NCBI GenBank assembly: GCA_024693065.1
Contig: JAILLP010000009.1
Span: forward strand, 37,534 to 101,533
Source of the DNA: Paludibacteraceae bacterium
GTDB taxonomy: Bacteria > Bacteroidota > Bacteroidia > Bacteroidales > Paludibacteraceae
Length of the DNA: 64,000 bases
Direction: 5' to 3'
Position numbers and translations under genes: made by a program. The notes under the pieces are model-generated. The model saw only the letters and a program-made list of their open reading frames with translations, did no database searches and was not told the origin of the DNA. Of this stretch, positions 8,442 through 17,467 are shown piece after piece (position 1 is the stretch's first letter; each line of letters opens with the position of its first letter).

Positions 8442-9731
8442 ATGTTAGATGTAAATCATATTAAAACAATCCTTCGATCCAATCAAGTCATGGTGGAGAA
8501 TGTGAAGGTCGTACATCGAGATTTTGATTTCTACGATGGGGCTAATTTTGTGCTTGTAGGTGTACGACGCGCAGGCAAGTCTTTCCTTTTGTTCCAGCAG
8601 ATGCAACACCTATTACGCATCGGGAAGACTTGGAGGGATATGCTTTACATCAATTTTGAAGATGATCGGCTTTTAGGATTTGAGACATCTGATTTCGAGC
8701 GACTGTTAGAGGCTCATAACTCTATGAGCGGTAGCGACGAACATCCAATATTGTTCCTAGATGAGATTCAAAACATTGATGGATGGCATAAGTTCGCAAG
8801 ACGGCTAGCAGACCACAAATATCAGGTCTATATCACTGGTTCAAACGCAAAGATGTTAGGTTCTGACGTGCCGACAACCTTGGGCGGACGCTATGTGGTG
8901 AAAACAATTTTCCCTTATAGTTATCACGAATTCCTGAATGCCAATGGCGTTAATTTGTCTGACAACCAGATACGCCTGACAACTGAGAAAGCAAAACTGA
9001 ATTGGTGCCTTGAAGAATATATGTGCTATGGGGGGTTCCCCGAATGTGCGACGTATCCTGCTAAAACAGAATACCTAATGTCTGTGTATCAAAAAATATA
9101 TTTAGGTGATATCGCATCTCGTCACAAGATAGAGAACACGTTCGCTTTGCGCCTGATGTTCAAGAAATTGGCGGAAAGCATAAAACAACCCATCTCATTT
9201 TCTCGCCTCACATCCTTGATTTCTTCAACAGGAACAAAATTCTCAAAAAGTACGGCCATAAACTATATGGAATATTCCAAAGATTCATTCTTGGTCATGC
9301 CAATACAGAATATGGCCGACAATTTTACGGGGAGGGAAACTAACATGAAGTATTATTTTGTCGACAACGGCATCATCTCTCTTTTAACACTGGATAATCG
9401 AACCTCATTGCTTGAAAACATGGTTGCAACAGCATTATGGAGGAAATATGAGGCTTTCGAAAATACGGTTTTTTTCTATAACCATAATATAGAAGTTGAT
9501 TTTGTCGTACCCGAACACGGACTTGCCATACAAGTTTGTTATGATTTAGGTGAAGAAGGGTCCGAAACTTATATCCGCGAGACACAGGCTTTGCTGAAAA
9601 TCAGCAAAAAATTCAGTGCCTACGAAAGACTTATTATCCTGACCTATTCCGGCAAGGAGTATAAAATAAAAACGGACGACAAAACGATTGATGTGGTGAA
9701 TGTAGGGAATTGGTTGTTGAGCAATGATTAA
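8442..9731 (+). CDS. AAA-type ATPase, AAA_14/DUF4143 family
   Basis: A 429-residue protein with Walker A VGVRRAGKSFLL, Walker B LFLDEIQNI, a sensor-like TGSNAKML, and a C-terminal domain with EVDFVV, the conserved acidic patch of the nuclease-like DUF4143 region. Such ATPases are very common in Bacteroidota and archaea, often in strain-specific DNA; their role is not settled. I placed the start at ATG 8442 rather than at the TTG at 8292 because the added 50 residues consist largely of repeat sequence. It stands alone, flanked by 33-bp repeats on both sides, and is a paralogue of the ATPase at 23182-24366. Confidence 0.85.
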   Translation: MLDVNHIKTILRSNQVMVENVKVVHRDFDFYDGANFVLVGVRRAGKSFLLFQQMQHLLRIGKTWRDMLYINFEDDRLLGFETSDFERLLEAHNSMSGSDEHPILFLDEIQNIDGWHKFARRLADHKYQVYITGSNAKMLGSDVPTTLGGRYVVKTIFPYSYHEFLNANGVNLSDNQIRLTTEKAKLNWCLEEYMCYGGFPECATYPAKTEYLMSVYQKIYLGDIASRHKIENTFALRLMFKKLAESIKQPISFSRLTSLISSTGTKFSKSTAINYMEYSKDSFLVMPIQNMADNFTGRETNMKYYFVDNGIISLLTLDNRTSLLENMVATALWRKYEAFENTVFFYNHNIEVDFVVPEHGLAIQVCYDLGEEGSETYIRETQALLKISKKFSAYERLIILTYSGKEYKIKTDDKTIDVVNVGNWLLSND

Positions 9732-9740
9732 TCACATTTT

Positions 9741-9813
9741 TTAGTCGCACTTTCTGTACCATCGTTACACTTTTTAGTCGCACTTTCTGTACCATCGTTA
9801 CACTTTTTAGTCG
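9741..9813. repeat. Tandem 33-bp repeats downstream of the ATPase
   Basis: Two full units start at 9741 and 9774 and a partial third at 9807, all 33 bp apart. On the minus strand the unit reads through as the 11-residue repeat VRLKSVTMVQK. A single related copy lies at 8100-8132. They may be operators of a lost minus-strand gene or traces of repeated insertion. Confidence 0.8.
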
Positions 9814-9877
9814 GAGTTTTGACAAACCGAGCCACATCAAACATGCGCATATATTTCCTCAAATGAAGGGAAAATTA

Positions 9878-9885
9878 TATATTTG
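9878..9885 (+). promoter_or_regulatory. Candidate gldE promoter, TATATTTG
   Basis: TATATTTG matches TAnnTTTG. No clear -33 TTG is placed upstream. Just downstream, ATCGGAA (9890-9896) and TTCCGAT (9900-9906) form a hairpin in the leader. Confidence 0.5.
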
Positions 9886-9958
9886 CACTATCGGAAAAAT
9901 TCCGATGTATTATGTTTAACGAAATTTTCAGTAATTGGATATACCACTTTTATCTTTT

Positions 9959-11269
9959 ATGGAATGGGCCGGCACACCGGATGCTTGGTGGATGGCCACT
10001 CTTACGGCGGCGGTCATTGTCGCGATTATCTCTTTTGTGTTGCTAGCCTTCGTTTCATTCTTCGAATCGGAGTTCTTCTCCTTGAACAGCAATGAAATAG
10101 CTGAAATCAAGATTTCCAACGACAAGAAGTTCGAACGGCTGAAGAACCTCTCCGAAGACCCGCTCAGGACCTTAGGCGGCGTGATCTCAACCCGCTACAT
10201 CTTCATCGTGACGGGCATATCCACCACCACCCTATTGCTATGGCACCTCCTTTCGGGTACCTGCGTGGCGCTGTGGGGGAAATGGCTCATCGTCATCGCC
10301 ACAATAGGCATCCTACTGACCATCTTCGCAGAATATATCCCGAAGAAAATGGCCAACAAACAAAGCCAGAAACACCTGTGCCGGAGCGCTAACATCGTCA
10401 GCCTGTTCGGCCTGCTATTCTCCCCGTTCACCAAACTGCTGATGCTCAAGACCGGCGTCGTGGAGCGCAGGCTGGAGTCGCGCACCCAACATAGCGCAGC
10501 CATAGAGGACATCTCAGACTCGCTGAACCTCTCCGACGCGGAGACGGCCGACGAGAAAGAGATCCTGCGGGGCGTGATGAACTTCGGTAAAATCAGCGTC
10601 GACGAGATCATGCAACCGCGCGTGGACATCGTGGACGTGGACTTCAACAGCGATTTCGACACCGTGCTCGAGATCATACGCGAGTCGGAATACTCCCGCC
10701 TCCCCGTCTACGAGGACTCCATCGACTACGTGAAGGGTATCCTCTACATCAAGGACTTCCTGCAATACACCGACCAGAAGAAAGACTTCAAGTGGCAAAA
10801 CCATATCCGTGAGGCCTACTTCGTGCCGGAAAACAAGAAGATTGACGACCTCCTGAAGGAGTTCCAACAGAAGCATATCCACATGGCGGTCGTGGTGGAC
10901 GAGTTCGGCGGAACGTCGGGCATCGTCACCATGGAGGACATCATCGAGGTCATCGTGGGCGACATCTGCGACGAGCACGACGAGGAGGAGAAACAGATCA
11001 TCCCGATCGACGCCAACACCTTTATCCTCGACGGAAAGCTCCTGCTCTCGGACTTCTACCACATCAACGGTGTGAACAAGGAGGACTTCGGCGAGACGGA
11101 GGGCGACGCGGACACGCTGGCGGGTCTCATCCTCGAAATGAAGGGCTACATCCCTACCCCAGGCGAAACCATCGAGCTGGGCAGCAGATACCGCTTCGAG
11201 ATCAAATCGGCGGATAAACGCAGAATCAAGGAAATAAAGTTCATCATCAATGAAGAAAAGAATGAATAA
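9959..11269 (+). CDS. gldE: Gliding motility-associated protein GldE (CNNM/CBS-pair family)
   Basis: A 436-residue inner-membrane protein of the HlyC/CorC type. It has hydrophobic segments near residues 11-35, 70-95 and 100-125, then the CBS pair (DEIMQPRVDIVDVD ... SRLPVYEDSIDYVKGILYIKD ... MAVVVDEFGGTSGIVTMEDIIE) and a C-terminal transporter-associated domain. GldE is a TlyC-like protein linked to GldD and needed with it for gliding and T9SS function in Flavobacterium. I chose ATG 9959 because it leads directly into the first membrane segment; TTG 9935 is possible. It overlaps gldD by 20 bp, so the genes are translationally coupled. Confidence 0.88.
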   Translation: MEWAGTPDAWWMATLTAAVIVAIISFVLLAFVSFFESEFFSLNSNEIAEIKISNDKKFERLKNLSEDPLRTLGGVISTRYIFIVTGISTTTLLLWHLLSGTCVALWGKWLIVIATIGILLTIFAEYIPKKMANKQSQKHLCRSANIVSLFGLLFSPFTKLLMLKTGVVERRLESRTQHSAAIEDISDSLNLSDAETADEKEILRGVMNFGKISVDEIMQPRVDIVDVDFNSDFDTVLEIIRESEYSRLPVYEDSIDYVKGILYIKDFLQYTDQKKDFKWQNHIREAYFVPENKKIDDLLKEFQQKHIHMAVVVDEFGGTSGIVTMEDIIEVIVGDICDEHDEEEKQIIPIDANTFILDGKLLLSDFYHINGVNKEDFGETEGDADTLAGLILEMKGYIPTPGETIELGSRYRFEIKSADKRRIKEIKFIINEEKNE

Positions 11270-11831
11270 AGGCATATTGTTCCTCTTCGCCATGGTGCTG
11301 CTGAGCGCCTGTACGGAGTACATGCCTAAGCCACGTGGATACTTCCGCATAGACCTGCAAGAGAAGTCTTACAAGAGATTCCATACGGAGGGTTTCCCCT
11401 GCTCCTTCGAATACGCCGACAACGTCTCCGTCGTCAAGACAAGCGGTGTCGAGGCGGACTCGGTGTGGGTGGATATCATATACCCGCAATACAACGCGCG
11501 CATCTACGGCACCTACCGCAAGGTGGACGGCAACTTCGCCCAACTCTCGGAGGAGGCCTACAAACTGGTGTACCAGCCCCACGTCTCCAAGGCGGAGGGC
11601 ATCAACACCTCCTTCTTCTCCAGCGACGAGCACAAGGTCTACGGCATGCTCTATGAGCTGAAGGGCAACACCGCATCGAACATCCAGTTCGCCATGTCGG
11701 ACAGCACCCGCCACTTCCTGCGCGGGGCGCTCTACTTCAACGCCAGCCCGAACAAAGACTCCATCGCCCCTGTGGTGGACTACATCAAGGAGGATATCAT
11801 CAACCTAATCAACACGTTAGAATGGAAATGA
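11250..11831 (+). CDS. gldD: Gliding motility lipoprotein GldD
   Basis: A 193-residue lipoprotein with a signal peptide and lipobox (LLSAC at the cleavage site), then the family start YMPKPRGYFRIDL. GldD is an envelope lipoprotein required for gliding and chitin use in Flavobacterium johnsoniae and is normally found beside gldE, as here. The start overlaps gldE by 20 bp; an internal ATG at 11262 would also leave a complete signal peptide. The stop overlaps gldG by 10 bp. Confidence 0.9.
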   Translation: MKKRMNKGILFLFAMVLLSACTEYMPKPRGYFRIDLQEKSYKRFHTEGFPCSFEYADNVSVVKTSGVEADSVWVDIIYPQYNARIYGTYRKVDGNFAQLSEEAYKLVYQPHVSKAEGINTSFFSSDEHKVYGMLYELKGNTASNIQFAMSDSTRHFLRGALYFNASPNKDSIAPVVDYIKEDIINLINTLEWK

Positions 11832-13522
11832 TAAAAAAGAGCATCCATATCATCCTTTTCATCATAGCGGTCATCGCTGTCTACTTCATCTCGGAGCGGC
11901 ACTTCTTCCGCATCGACCTGACCTCGGAGAAGCGTTATTCCCTCTCCGACAACACCAAGAACCTCCTCGGCTCACTGGACGAGGAACTGGAGGTGAAGGT
12001 CTATCTGGACGGAGACCTCAACGCGGGCTTCCTGCGCCTCCGCAAGGCCACCAAGGAGATGCTGGACGAGTTCGACGCATACGCGGGGAAGAGGGTACGC
12101 TACTCCTTCGAGAACCCTTCCGCAGGCGCCACCAACGAGGAGCGCGACAAGAAATACGAAGAGCTGGAGAAACGTGGAATGCGGGGCATATTGGTCCACG
12201 ACAGGGACCAGGAGGGTCAGGCCATGCAAAAGGTGGTCTTCCCGTGGATTGAGATCCTCTACAAGGGGAAAAGCCGCCCCGTCAACCTCCTGAAGAACGT
12301 GCCGGACAAGTCGGGCGAGGAGAACCTCAACACCTCCATCGAGACGCTAGAATACGAGATCACCGACGCCCTGCGCCTCATGACCACGAAACAGGTACCT
12401 AAGGTGGCCTTCCTGGAGGGCCACGGCGAATGGGTGCAGCCGTTGGTCTACGACATGACCCAGGCCTTGAGCCACTACTACCAGGTGGACAGAGGCGCCA
12501 TCACCGACGACCCCTCCATCCTGAACGACTACAAGGCGCTCATCATCGCCGGACCTACGGAGGACTTCCCCGAGAAGGATAAATACGTGATCGACCAATA
12601 CATCATGAAGGGGGGCAAGGTGCTCTGGCTAGTGGACGGAGCCCGCATCTCGCTGGATAGCCTCTCCACTGCCTCGCAAACCATCGGCATAGAGAACAAG
12701 CTGAACCTCAGCGACCAACTCTTCAACTACGGCGTGCGCATCAACGCGGACCTCGTGCAGGACGTGCAATGCCTGCTGATCCCTGTGAACACGGCGCGCA
12801 TGGGCGACCAGCCTAAGTACGAACCGATGCCTTGGTACTACTCGCCTCTGGCGTTGGCAACCCCTATCCACCCTATCTCCAAGAACCTGGCGCCCGTGAA
12901 GACGGAGTTCGTCAGCTCGATCGATTTCGTGAACGAGGAGATGGACGTGAAGAAGACCCCGCTGCTCGTCACCTCGACCGGTACGCACGTGCAGAACATC
13001 CCTTCCGTCGTCAGCATGGATGTCATCAACGTGGAAAAGAACGGTTACTACTTCAACAAGCATAACATCATCCTCGGAGCCGTGCTGGAAGGCGTTTTCC
13101 CTTCCGTCTTCAAGAACAGGATGGTCCCTCAGGGCGTAACGACGTCAGACCCGATGCTGACGGAGAGCAAACCGACCAAGATGGTTGTCATCGCGGATGG
13201 CGACGTCATCCGGAACGATGTGCAGGGAAAGGGTGAGAACATGAACATCCTACCGCTCGGCTACGACCGCTACATGAACCAACAATTCAGCAACAAGGAG
13301 CTGCTCCTCAATGCTGTGAACTACCTCACGGACGACGACGGATGGATGGCCCTCCGCTCACGGGAGATCAAGCTGCGCCTGCTGAACAAACCCGCCATCA
13401 TCGGACAACGCACCTTCTGGCAGATCGCCAACATAGCGCTGCCGCTCGTCCTCCTCGGACTCTTCGGGGTATGTTTCAACTTTATAAGGAAGAAAAGATA
13501 CACCAAGGAACTAAAAAAATGA
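11822..13522 (+). CDS. gldG: Gliding-associated ABC transporter auxiliary protein GldG
   Basis: A 566-residue protein with an N-terminal membrane anchor (IILFIIAVIAVYFI), the GldG start RIDLTSEKRYSLSDNTKNLL, the ABC-auxiliary (DUF4350/GldG-like) extracytoplasmic domain, and a C-terminal membrane helix (LPLVLLGLFGVCFNFI). In gliding bacteria GldG works with the permease GldF and ATPase GldA. Here it is the third gene of a gldE-gldD-gldG operon and no gldF or gldA is next to it, so they would have to lie elsewhere. Confidence 0.88.
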   Translation: MEMIKKSIHIILFIIAVIAVYFISERHFFRIDLTSEKRYSLSDNTKNLLGSLDEELEVKVYLDGDLNAGFLRLRKATKEMLDEFDAYAGKRVRYSFENPSAGATNEERDKKYEELEKRGMRGILVHDRDQEGQAMQKVVFPWIEILYKGKSRPVNLLKNVPDKSGEENLNTSIETLEYEITDALRLMTTKQVPKVAFLEGHGEWVQPLVYDMTQALSHYYQVDRGAITDDPSILNDYKALIIAGPTEDFPEKDKYVIDQYIMKGGKVLWLVDGARISLDSLSTASQTIGIENKLNLSDQLFNYGVRINADLVQDVQCLLIPVNTARMGDQPKYEPMPWYYSPLALATPIHPISKNLAPVKTEFVSSIDFVNEEMDVKKTPLLVTSTGTHVQNIPSVVSMDVINVEKNGYYFNKHNIILGAVLEGVFPSVFKNRMVPQGVTTSDPMLTESKPTKMVVIADGDVIRNDVQGKGENMNILPLGYDRYMNQQFSNKELLLNAVNYLTDDDGWMALRSREIKLRLLNKPAIIGQRTFWQIANIALPLVLLGLFGVCFNFIRKKRYTKELKK

Positions 13523-13545
13523 GTTCATCCAATCATTGGACGAAC
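13513..13545 (-). terminator. Terminator-like hairpin for serB (minus strand)
   Basis: GTTCATCCAAT (13523-13533) and ATTGGACGAAC (13535-13545) are complementary at all but one G-T position. On the minus strand the hairpin is followed within three bases by a run of seven T residues (13513-13519). It lies just past the gldG stop, between two convergent genes. Confidence 0.5.
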
Positions 13546-13594
13546 CCACTTGAACCATATATGAGGGCATTCCGCCCCGCCACACACCGTCACC

Positions 13595-14821
13595 CTACAC
13601 GAGCGACTCGATGTGGGAATCCCTAAACCCAAGGAAATAGAGGATACCATCCAGACCGATGGTGGAGATCGCCTGTTGGGCGTTCGCCTTCACCTTAGGC
13701 TTCGCATGGAAGGCGATGCCCAAGCCCGCCAAGTTCAGCATCGGGAGGTCATTCGCACCGTCCCCGACCGCGATCACCTGTTCCAGCTCGATCTTCTCCA
13801 CCTGCGCGATAAGGTTCAGCAACTCCGCCTTGCGCTTACCATCCACGATATCACCCACATAGTTGCCCGTCAGCTTACCGTCCTGGATCTCCAACTGGTT
13901 GGCATAGACATAATCGACACCAAAACGTTTCTGCAGATAACGTCCGAAGTAGGTGAAACCACCGGAGAGGATCGCTATCTTGAAGCCGCAACGCTTCAGC
14001 ACACCCATCAGACGGTCGGCGCCGTCCATGATCGGCAGGTTCTCGGCTATATTGCGCATCACAGACTCGTCCAACCCCTTCAGCAACGCCACACGGCGAC
14101 GGAAGCTCTCGCTGAAATCGATCTCACCACGCATGGCGGACTCCGTGATGGCGCGCACCTGGTCGCCCACGCCGGCGCGGTCCGCCAGCTCATCGATCAC
14201 CTCCGTCTTGATCAGCGTGGAATCCATATCGAAGCATACCAAGCGACGGTTGCGGCGGTAGAGGTCATCCTTCTGGAAGGAGATGTCCACATTCTCCTGC
14301 GAGGAGATCTCCATGAAACGTTGGGAGAGCGCCTCCTTGTCCAACAACTGCCCGCGCACGGAGAACTCGATGCAGGAACGCACGTTCTCCAGCTCCCGCA
14401 CATCCAACGAAGGACGACCGGAAAGACGCTTGATGGAGTCGATGTTGAGGTGTTGCTCCGCCACCGCCTTGGAGACCAAAGCCATCTGGCGCGCCGTGAT
14501 CGCATGGCCCAACATCGTGACGACGTAGCGGTGGCGACCCTGTTTGCCCGCCCACTCGTTGTACTCGTCCGACGAGACAGGCGAGAAACGCACCTGGATG
14601 CCCAGTTCGGAGCATTTGAAGAGAATCTCCTTCATGATGTTACCCGAATCGTTCGAGTCATCGATCTTCACCAAGAAACCCAACGACAACGTGTGGTGGA
14701 TATCCGCCTGGCCCACATCCAGGATGGTGGTGCCATATCTACCCAAAATCTCCGTCACGGAAGCAGTCACACCAGGACGATCCTCTCCATGTATGCTAAT
14801 CAATATAATCTCACTAACCAT
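13595..14821 (-). CDS. serB: Phosphoserine phosphatase SerB with tandem ACT-like N-terminus
   Basis: A 408-residue enzyme for the last step of serine synthesis (phosphoserine to serine). Two ACT-like regions (ILISIHGEDRPGVTASVTEI from residue 5; a second around YVVTMLGHAITARQMA) precede the HAD phosphatase domain with nucleophile motif CFDMDSTLIKTE, the SGGFTYF motif, and GDGANDLPML. The length fits ACT-containing SerB proteins. It faces gldG and has its own promoter upstream. Confidence 0.96.
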   Translation of the reverse strand: MVSEIILISIHGEDRPGVTASVTEILGRYGTTILDVGQADIHHTLSLGFLVKIDDSNDSGNIMKEILFKCSELGIQVRFSPVSSDEYNEWAGKQGRHRYVVTMLGHAITARQMALVSKAVAEQHLNIDSIKRLSGRPSLDVRELENVRSCIEFSVRGQLLDKEALSQRFMEISSQENVDISFQKDDLYRRNRRLVCFDMDSTLIKTEVIDELADRAGVGDQVRAITESAMRGEIDFSESFRRRVALLKGLDESVMRNIAENLPIMDGADRLMGVLKRCGFKIAILSGGFTYFGRYLQKRFGVDYVYANQLEIQDGKLTGNYVGDIVDGKRKAELLNLIAQVEKIELEQVIAVGDGANDLPMLNLAGLGIAFHAKPKVKANAQQAISTIGLDGILYFLGFRDSHIESLV

Positions 14822-14896
14822 TAATCTCTCTTACTTAATTATTTAGGTTTATCCAATCATACCCTGTTAGACCAGAGTAGTTTCACAAACAGGGCG

Positions 14897-14930
14897 CAAA
14901 GGTACAACATTAACCGCACATATGGAACAA
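14897..14930 (-). promoter_or_regulatory. Candidate serB promoter
   Basis: On the minus strand a -7 box TACCTTTG (14897-14904) lies 23 bases downstream of a TTG (14928-14930), pointing at serB. Confidence 0.5.
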
Positions 14931-15002
14931 TCAGCACCTGCCAAATTACCGCGGAATAGCCATAAATAAAGCGTTTTTTAACATTAGGAGGGAGGAACCC
15001 TC

Positions 15003-15033
15003 TTGGAAGTGCAGGCGGATTCGCGTAACTTTG
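15003..15033 (+). promoter_or_regulatory. Candidate promoter of the PNPOx-fold gene
   Basis: TTG (15003-15005), 20 bases, TAACTTTG (15026-15033): a full match to the Bacteroidota consensus, about 100 nt before the start codon. The 14822-15130 gap holds only these two divergent promoters. Confidence 0.65.
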
Positions 15034-15130
15034 TGAAAACCGCAATACCTGTACGGATGAAGATGTACCCAAGTCAGGACATACATACGAAGAGATTGGG
15101 GGATGTAGATAACAATAAAAAATTCACACA

Positions 15131-15559
15131 ATGACAAAAGAAGAGCTATTCAAACTGATGAACGAACATCCAGTGATGTACGTTGCGACCAATGACAACG
15201 GGCAGCCTCACGTACGAGGCATATTGATGTACAAAGCCGACGAGGAAGGCATCGTGTTCCATACCGGAGTGACGAAGGATCTATACCGCCAGTTGGTGGC
15301 CGACCCACGCGCCGAGGTGTGCTTCTCCTGCGGCAAGTACCAGATACGTGTGGAAGGCAAATTCGAGCTCGTCGAGGATAGAGCATTGAAGGAAGAGATC
15401 GTCAACCACCCGTCACGCCAGTTCCTCCAGCCTTGGAGGGCACAGCAAGGCGACGAGGCGTTCTTCGCCTTCCTTCAGGTGTTCCGCATGCGGCACGGCA
15501 AAGCGCACGCATGGTGCATGGAGGACAACTTCAAGCCAAAAGAGTACGTGATATTGTAA
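15131..15559 (+). CDS. Pyridoxamine 5'-phosphate oxidase-fold flavoprotein
   Basis: A 142-residue single-domain protein of the split-barrel PNPOx family: MYVATNDNGQPHVRGILMYK forms the first strands, followed by GVTKDLYRQLVADPRAEVCF (flavin-phosphate region) and the typical VRVEGKFELVED-like strand. Such small proteins bind FMN or F420/haem and are usually annotated as general stress or nitroimidazole-resistance-like proteins; the substrate cannot be read from sequence. Single gene with its own promoter and a GC-rich hairpin after the stop. A short piece of the same gene recurs at 23093-23137. Confidence 0.85.
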   Translation: MTKEELFKLMNEHPVMYVATNDNGQPHVRGILMYKADEEGIVFHTGVTKDLYRQLVADPRAEVCFSCGKYQIRVEGKFELVEDRALKEEIVNHPSRQFLQPWRAQQGDEAFFAFLQVFRMRHGKAHAWCMEDNFKPKEYVIL

Positions 15560-15565
15560 GAGAAT

Positions 15566-15592
15566 GCCGCCCGGAGAGAGGCTTCGGGCGGC
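15566..15592 (+). terminator. Strong GC hairpin after the PNPOx gene
   Basis: GCCGCCCG (15566-15573) pairs with CGGGCGGC (15585-15592). There is no T run, so it may be a terminator of low efficiency or a 3' stabiliser. Confidence 0.5.
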
Positions 15593-15627
15593 GATTCGTT
15601 GTGCGCCCACTTCAGCCAACCATTGAC

Positions 15628-15723
15628 GAATTGGTTCCGCCTTCTTGGGAAGAAATCAAGTCTGTTGCGGATGTCACCTTCGTATGCAAAAAAGGAGACG
15701 CATGCGGAGAGGGAGGAAGTTAT
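15628..15723 (+). pseudogene. Possible remnant related to the hypothetical gene at 24721
   Basis: One frame reads SVADVTFVCKKGDACGEGGS, which resembles LDIVAFSYAKAGACGDGGSV near the N-terminus of the 24721-25269 protein (shared V.F, ACG and GGS positions). No start or continuation exists. The rest of 15593-15960 holds only broken frames; a minus-strand frame ending at 15763 (DVLDDFLKEHGSAYTALDK and on) may be another decayed C-terminus. Confidence 0.3.
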
Positions 15724-15975
15724 ACTCCCCATGCCCACACAGAGCACGGAGAGATTTGTTAATTAATCGAGCATATAGGCCTGACTCATATAGACCCTCT
15801 TCACGAGAGTTGTGCATAGCTTGTTTAACGCCTTGTTCAGGGATTTCTGCTCGCACTTGTCGAGGGCGGTGTAAGCACTGCCGTGTTCCTTGAGGAAATC
15901 GTCAAGCACATCCTTGGAGATAAGTAGAGAAAACAACCCCTGATCTCTTGCCCAAAAAATCTTCCTATACTCCCT

Positions 15976-16017
15976 TTGAATGGGAATTATTTTTCTACAT
16001 TTGCAAGTATATGCAAA
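15976..16017 (+). promoter_or_regulatory. Fic promoter with overlapping palindrome
   Basis: TTG (15976-15978), 17 bases, TACATTTG (15996-16003). The -7 box runs into the inverted repeat TTTGCA-N6-TGCAAA (16000-16017), a good candidate operator for the wHTH at the C-terminus of the Fic protein. Confidence 0.55.
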
Positions 16018-16054
16018 CATACAATCCTCAAGATGTTGAGCGGGCAATAAAATT

Positions 16055-17101
16055 ATGATACAAGAGAACAAAGAGAGATTGATTCAATTACTCAGTAAGC
16101 ATCATGATCTGGGTATATCAAAACAGATAGACTATGATAAGTTCTATCTATACTCTCTTATTACCCACTCCACCGCCATTGAGGGCAGTACAGTGACCGA
16201 AGTGGAGGCTCAATTGCTGTTTGATGAGGGCATCACCTCAAGTAAACGCAATATAACTGAACAAAACATGAATCTCGACCTTAAAGCGGCATACGACTAT
16301 GGATATGTATGGATTAAACGTCATGAAGAGATTACAGTTGAATCCCTTATTAATCTGGCAGCCAAAGTAATGGCACGTACAGGCTCGGTATATAACTCCC
16401 TTGGAGGTTCTTTTGATGCTTCAAAAGGGGAACTTCGTAAACTCAATGTTACCGCAGGAGCAGGAGGACGTTCGTATATGAACTATCTGAAAGTGCCACA
16501 ACGATTGGAGGATTTTTGTAGGGAGTTGAACGCTAGACGTAGGGTTGTTGACTCGTCTGATACTTGTGCCATATATGAACTCAGTTTTTGGGCACATTAC
16601 GAACTTGTCACGATTCACCCTTGGGCAGATGGCAACGGACGAACCAGTCGATTGCTTATGAATCTATTGCAGATGGAATATGATGTTTTGCCCACAAAGG
16701 TTCTGAAGCAAGATAAAGCCGAATACATCCAGTCTCTCATTGACGCACGAGAGAAAGAAGATATCAGCATCTTCCTTGACTGCATGGCACGCCTCCACAT
16801 TGCTCATCTGCAACATGACATACAAAACTATGAGAAATCCATGCAGGACGAAGTGGACAGAAAAGGTGGACAGAAAAATCCTAAAGTGGACAGAAAAGGT
16901 GGACAGAAAACTCGTGATGCTATTCTATCGCTCATCGCAGAGAATCCACAAATCACCTCCATGCAGATGGCGGAAAGACTCGGCATAAACCGTAGTGCCA
17001 TCTCCAAACACCTCAAACGTATGCAAACGGAAGGTGTCGTTCGTCGCATAGGCCCGGACAAGGGCGGACACTGGGAGGTGGATCATAAGACAAACGGATA
17101 A
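16055..17101 (+). CDS. Fic domain protein with C-terminal winged helix
   Basis: A 348-residue protein. The Fic catalytic motif is HPWADGNGRTSR (about residue 187), which uses ATP to AMPylate target proteins. The N-terminal helix has the inhibitory motif STAIEG near residue 33, matching (S/T)xxxE(G/N), so this is a self-inhibited class II enzyme. The C-terminal 60 residues form a winged helix (MQMAERLGINRSAISKHLKR), and the linker contains an exact internal repeat (VDRKGGQK twice, 33 bp apart). A palindrome over its promoter suggests autoregulation. It sits at the left end of an AT-rich island and has no antitoxin partner. Confidence 0.92.
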   Translation: MIQENKERLIQLLSKHHDLGISKQIDYDKFYLYSLITHSTAIEGSTVTEVEAQLLFDEGITSSKRNITEQNMNLDLKAAYDYGYVWIKRHEEITVESLINLAAKVMARTGSVYNSLGGSFDASKGELRKLNVTAGAGGRSYMNYLKVPQRLEDFCRELNARRRVVDSSDTCAIYELSFWAHYELVTIHPWADGNGRTSRLLMNLLQMEYDVLPTKVLKQDKAEYIQSLIDAREKEDISIFLDCMARLHIAHLQHDIQNYEKSMQDEVDRKGGQKNPKVDRKGGQKTRDAILSLIAENPQITSMQMAERLGINRSAISKHLKRMQTEGVVRRIGPDKGGHWEVDHKTNG

Positions 17102-17154
17102 AATCCTCTTACTCGAAAAGAAGGAAATTATCATGTTGCATTACATCGCTCCTT

Positions 17155-17244
17155 AAGGTACGGCAAAAAAGTGATAGTATTACACACATTCGCTATGTAG
17201 GTAGCGGATATAGTGGTTATTGGGAGGTGTTTGACGATAAATAA
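17155..17244 (+). pseudogene. C-terminal remnant of a winged-helix (Fic/RecG-like) protein
   Basis: Thirty codons without a start read KVRQKSDSITHIRYVGSGYS and then GYWEVFDDK before TAA, the usual end of Bacteroidota wHTH tails (compare GGHWEV at the end of the preceding Fic protein). It is evidently what is left of a second such gene. Nothing else is recognisable in 17102-17467. Confidence 0.55.
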
Positions 17245-17467
17245 AAACACGAAATAAGGAAAGGGCCCTTGTTGAATAACGAGCGTACATACAAATACGA
17301 GAGTAAAAAATTGAACAAAACACAATAAAAGAGAAGAAAATCACATTCCTTTTGAGTGTATCTTACGTGGTTTTCATAATTAATTCGTATCTTCGAAGCA
17401 CATCCAGACATACCTTCTCCCGAAGAAGATGTGACAACAGCTAACCAAACTTGCCACAATGTAAGGA

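Noticed and set aside
13613..14824. Long plus-strand open frame (about 400 codons) opposite serB
   Set aside because: The minus-strand frame encodes a full SerB with all motifs; the plus frame is an antisense shadow produced by codon bias in GC-rich DNA, with an Arg/His/Leu-rich composition.
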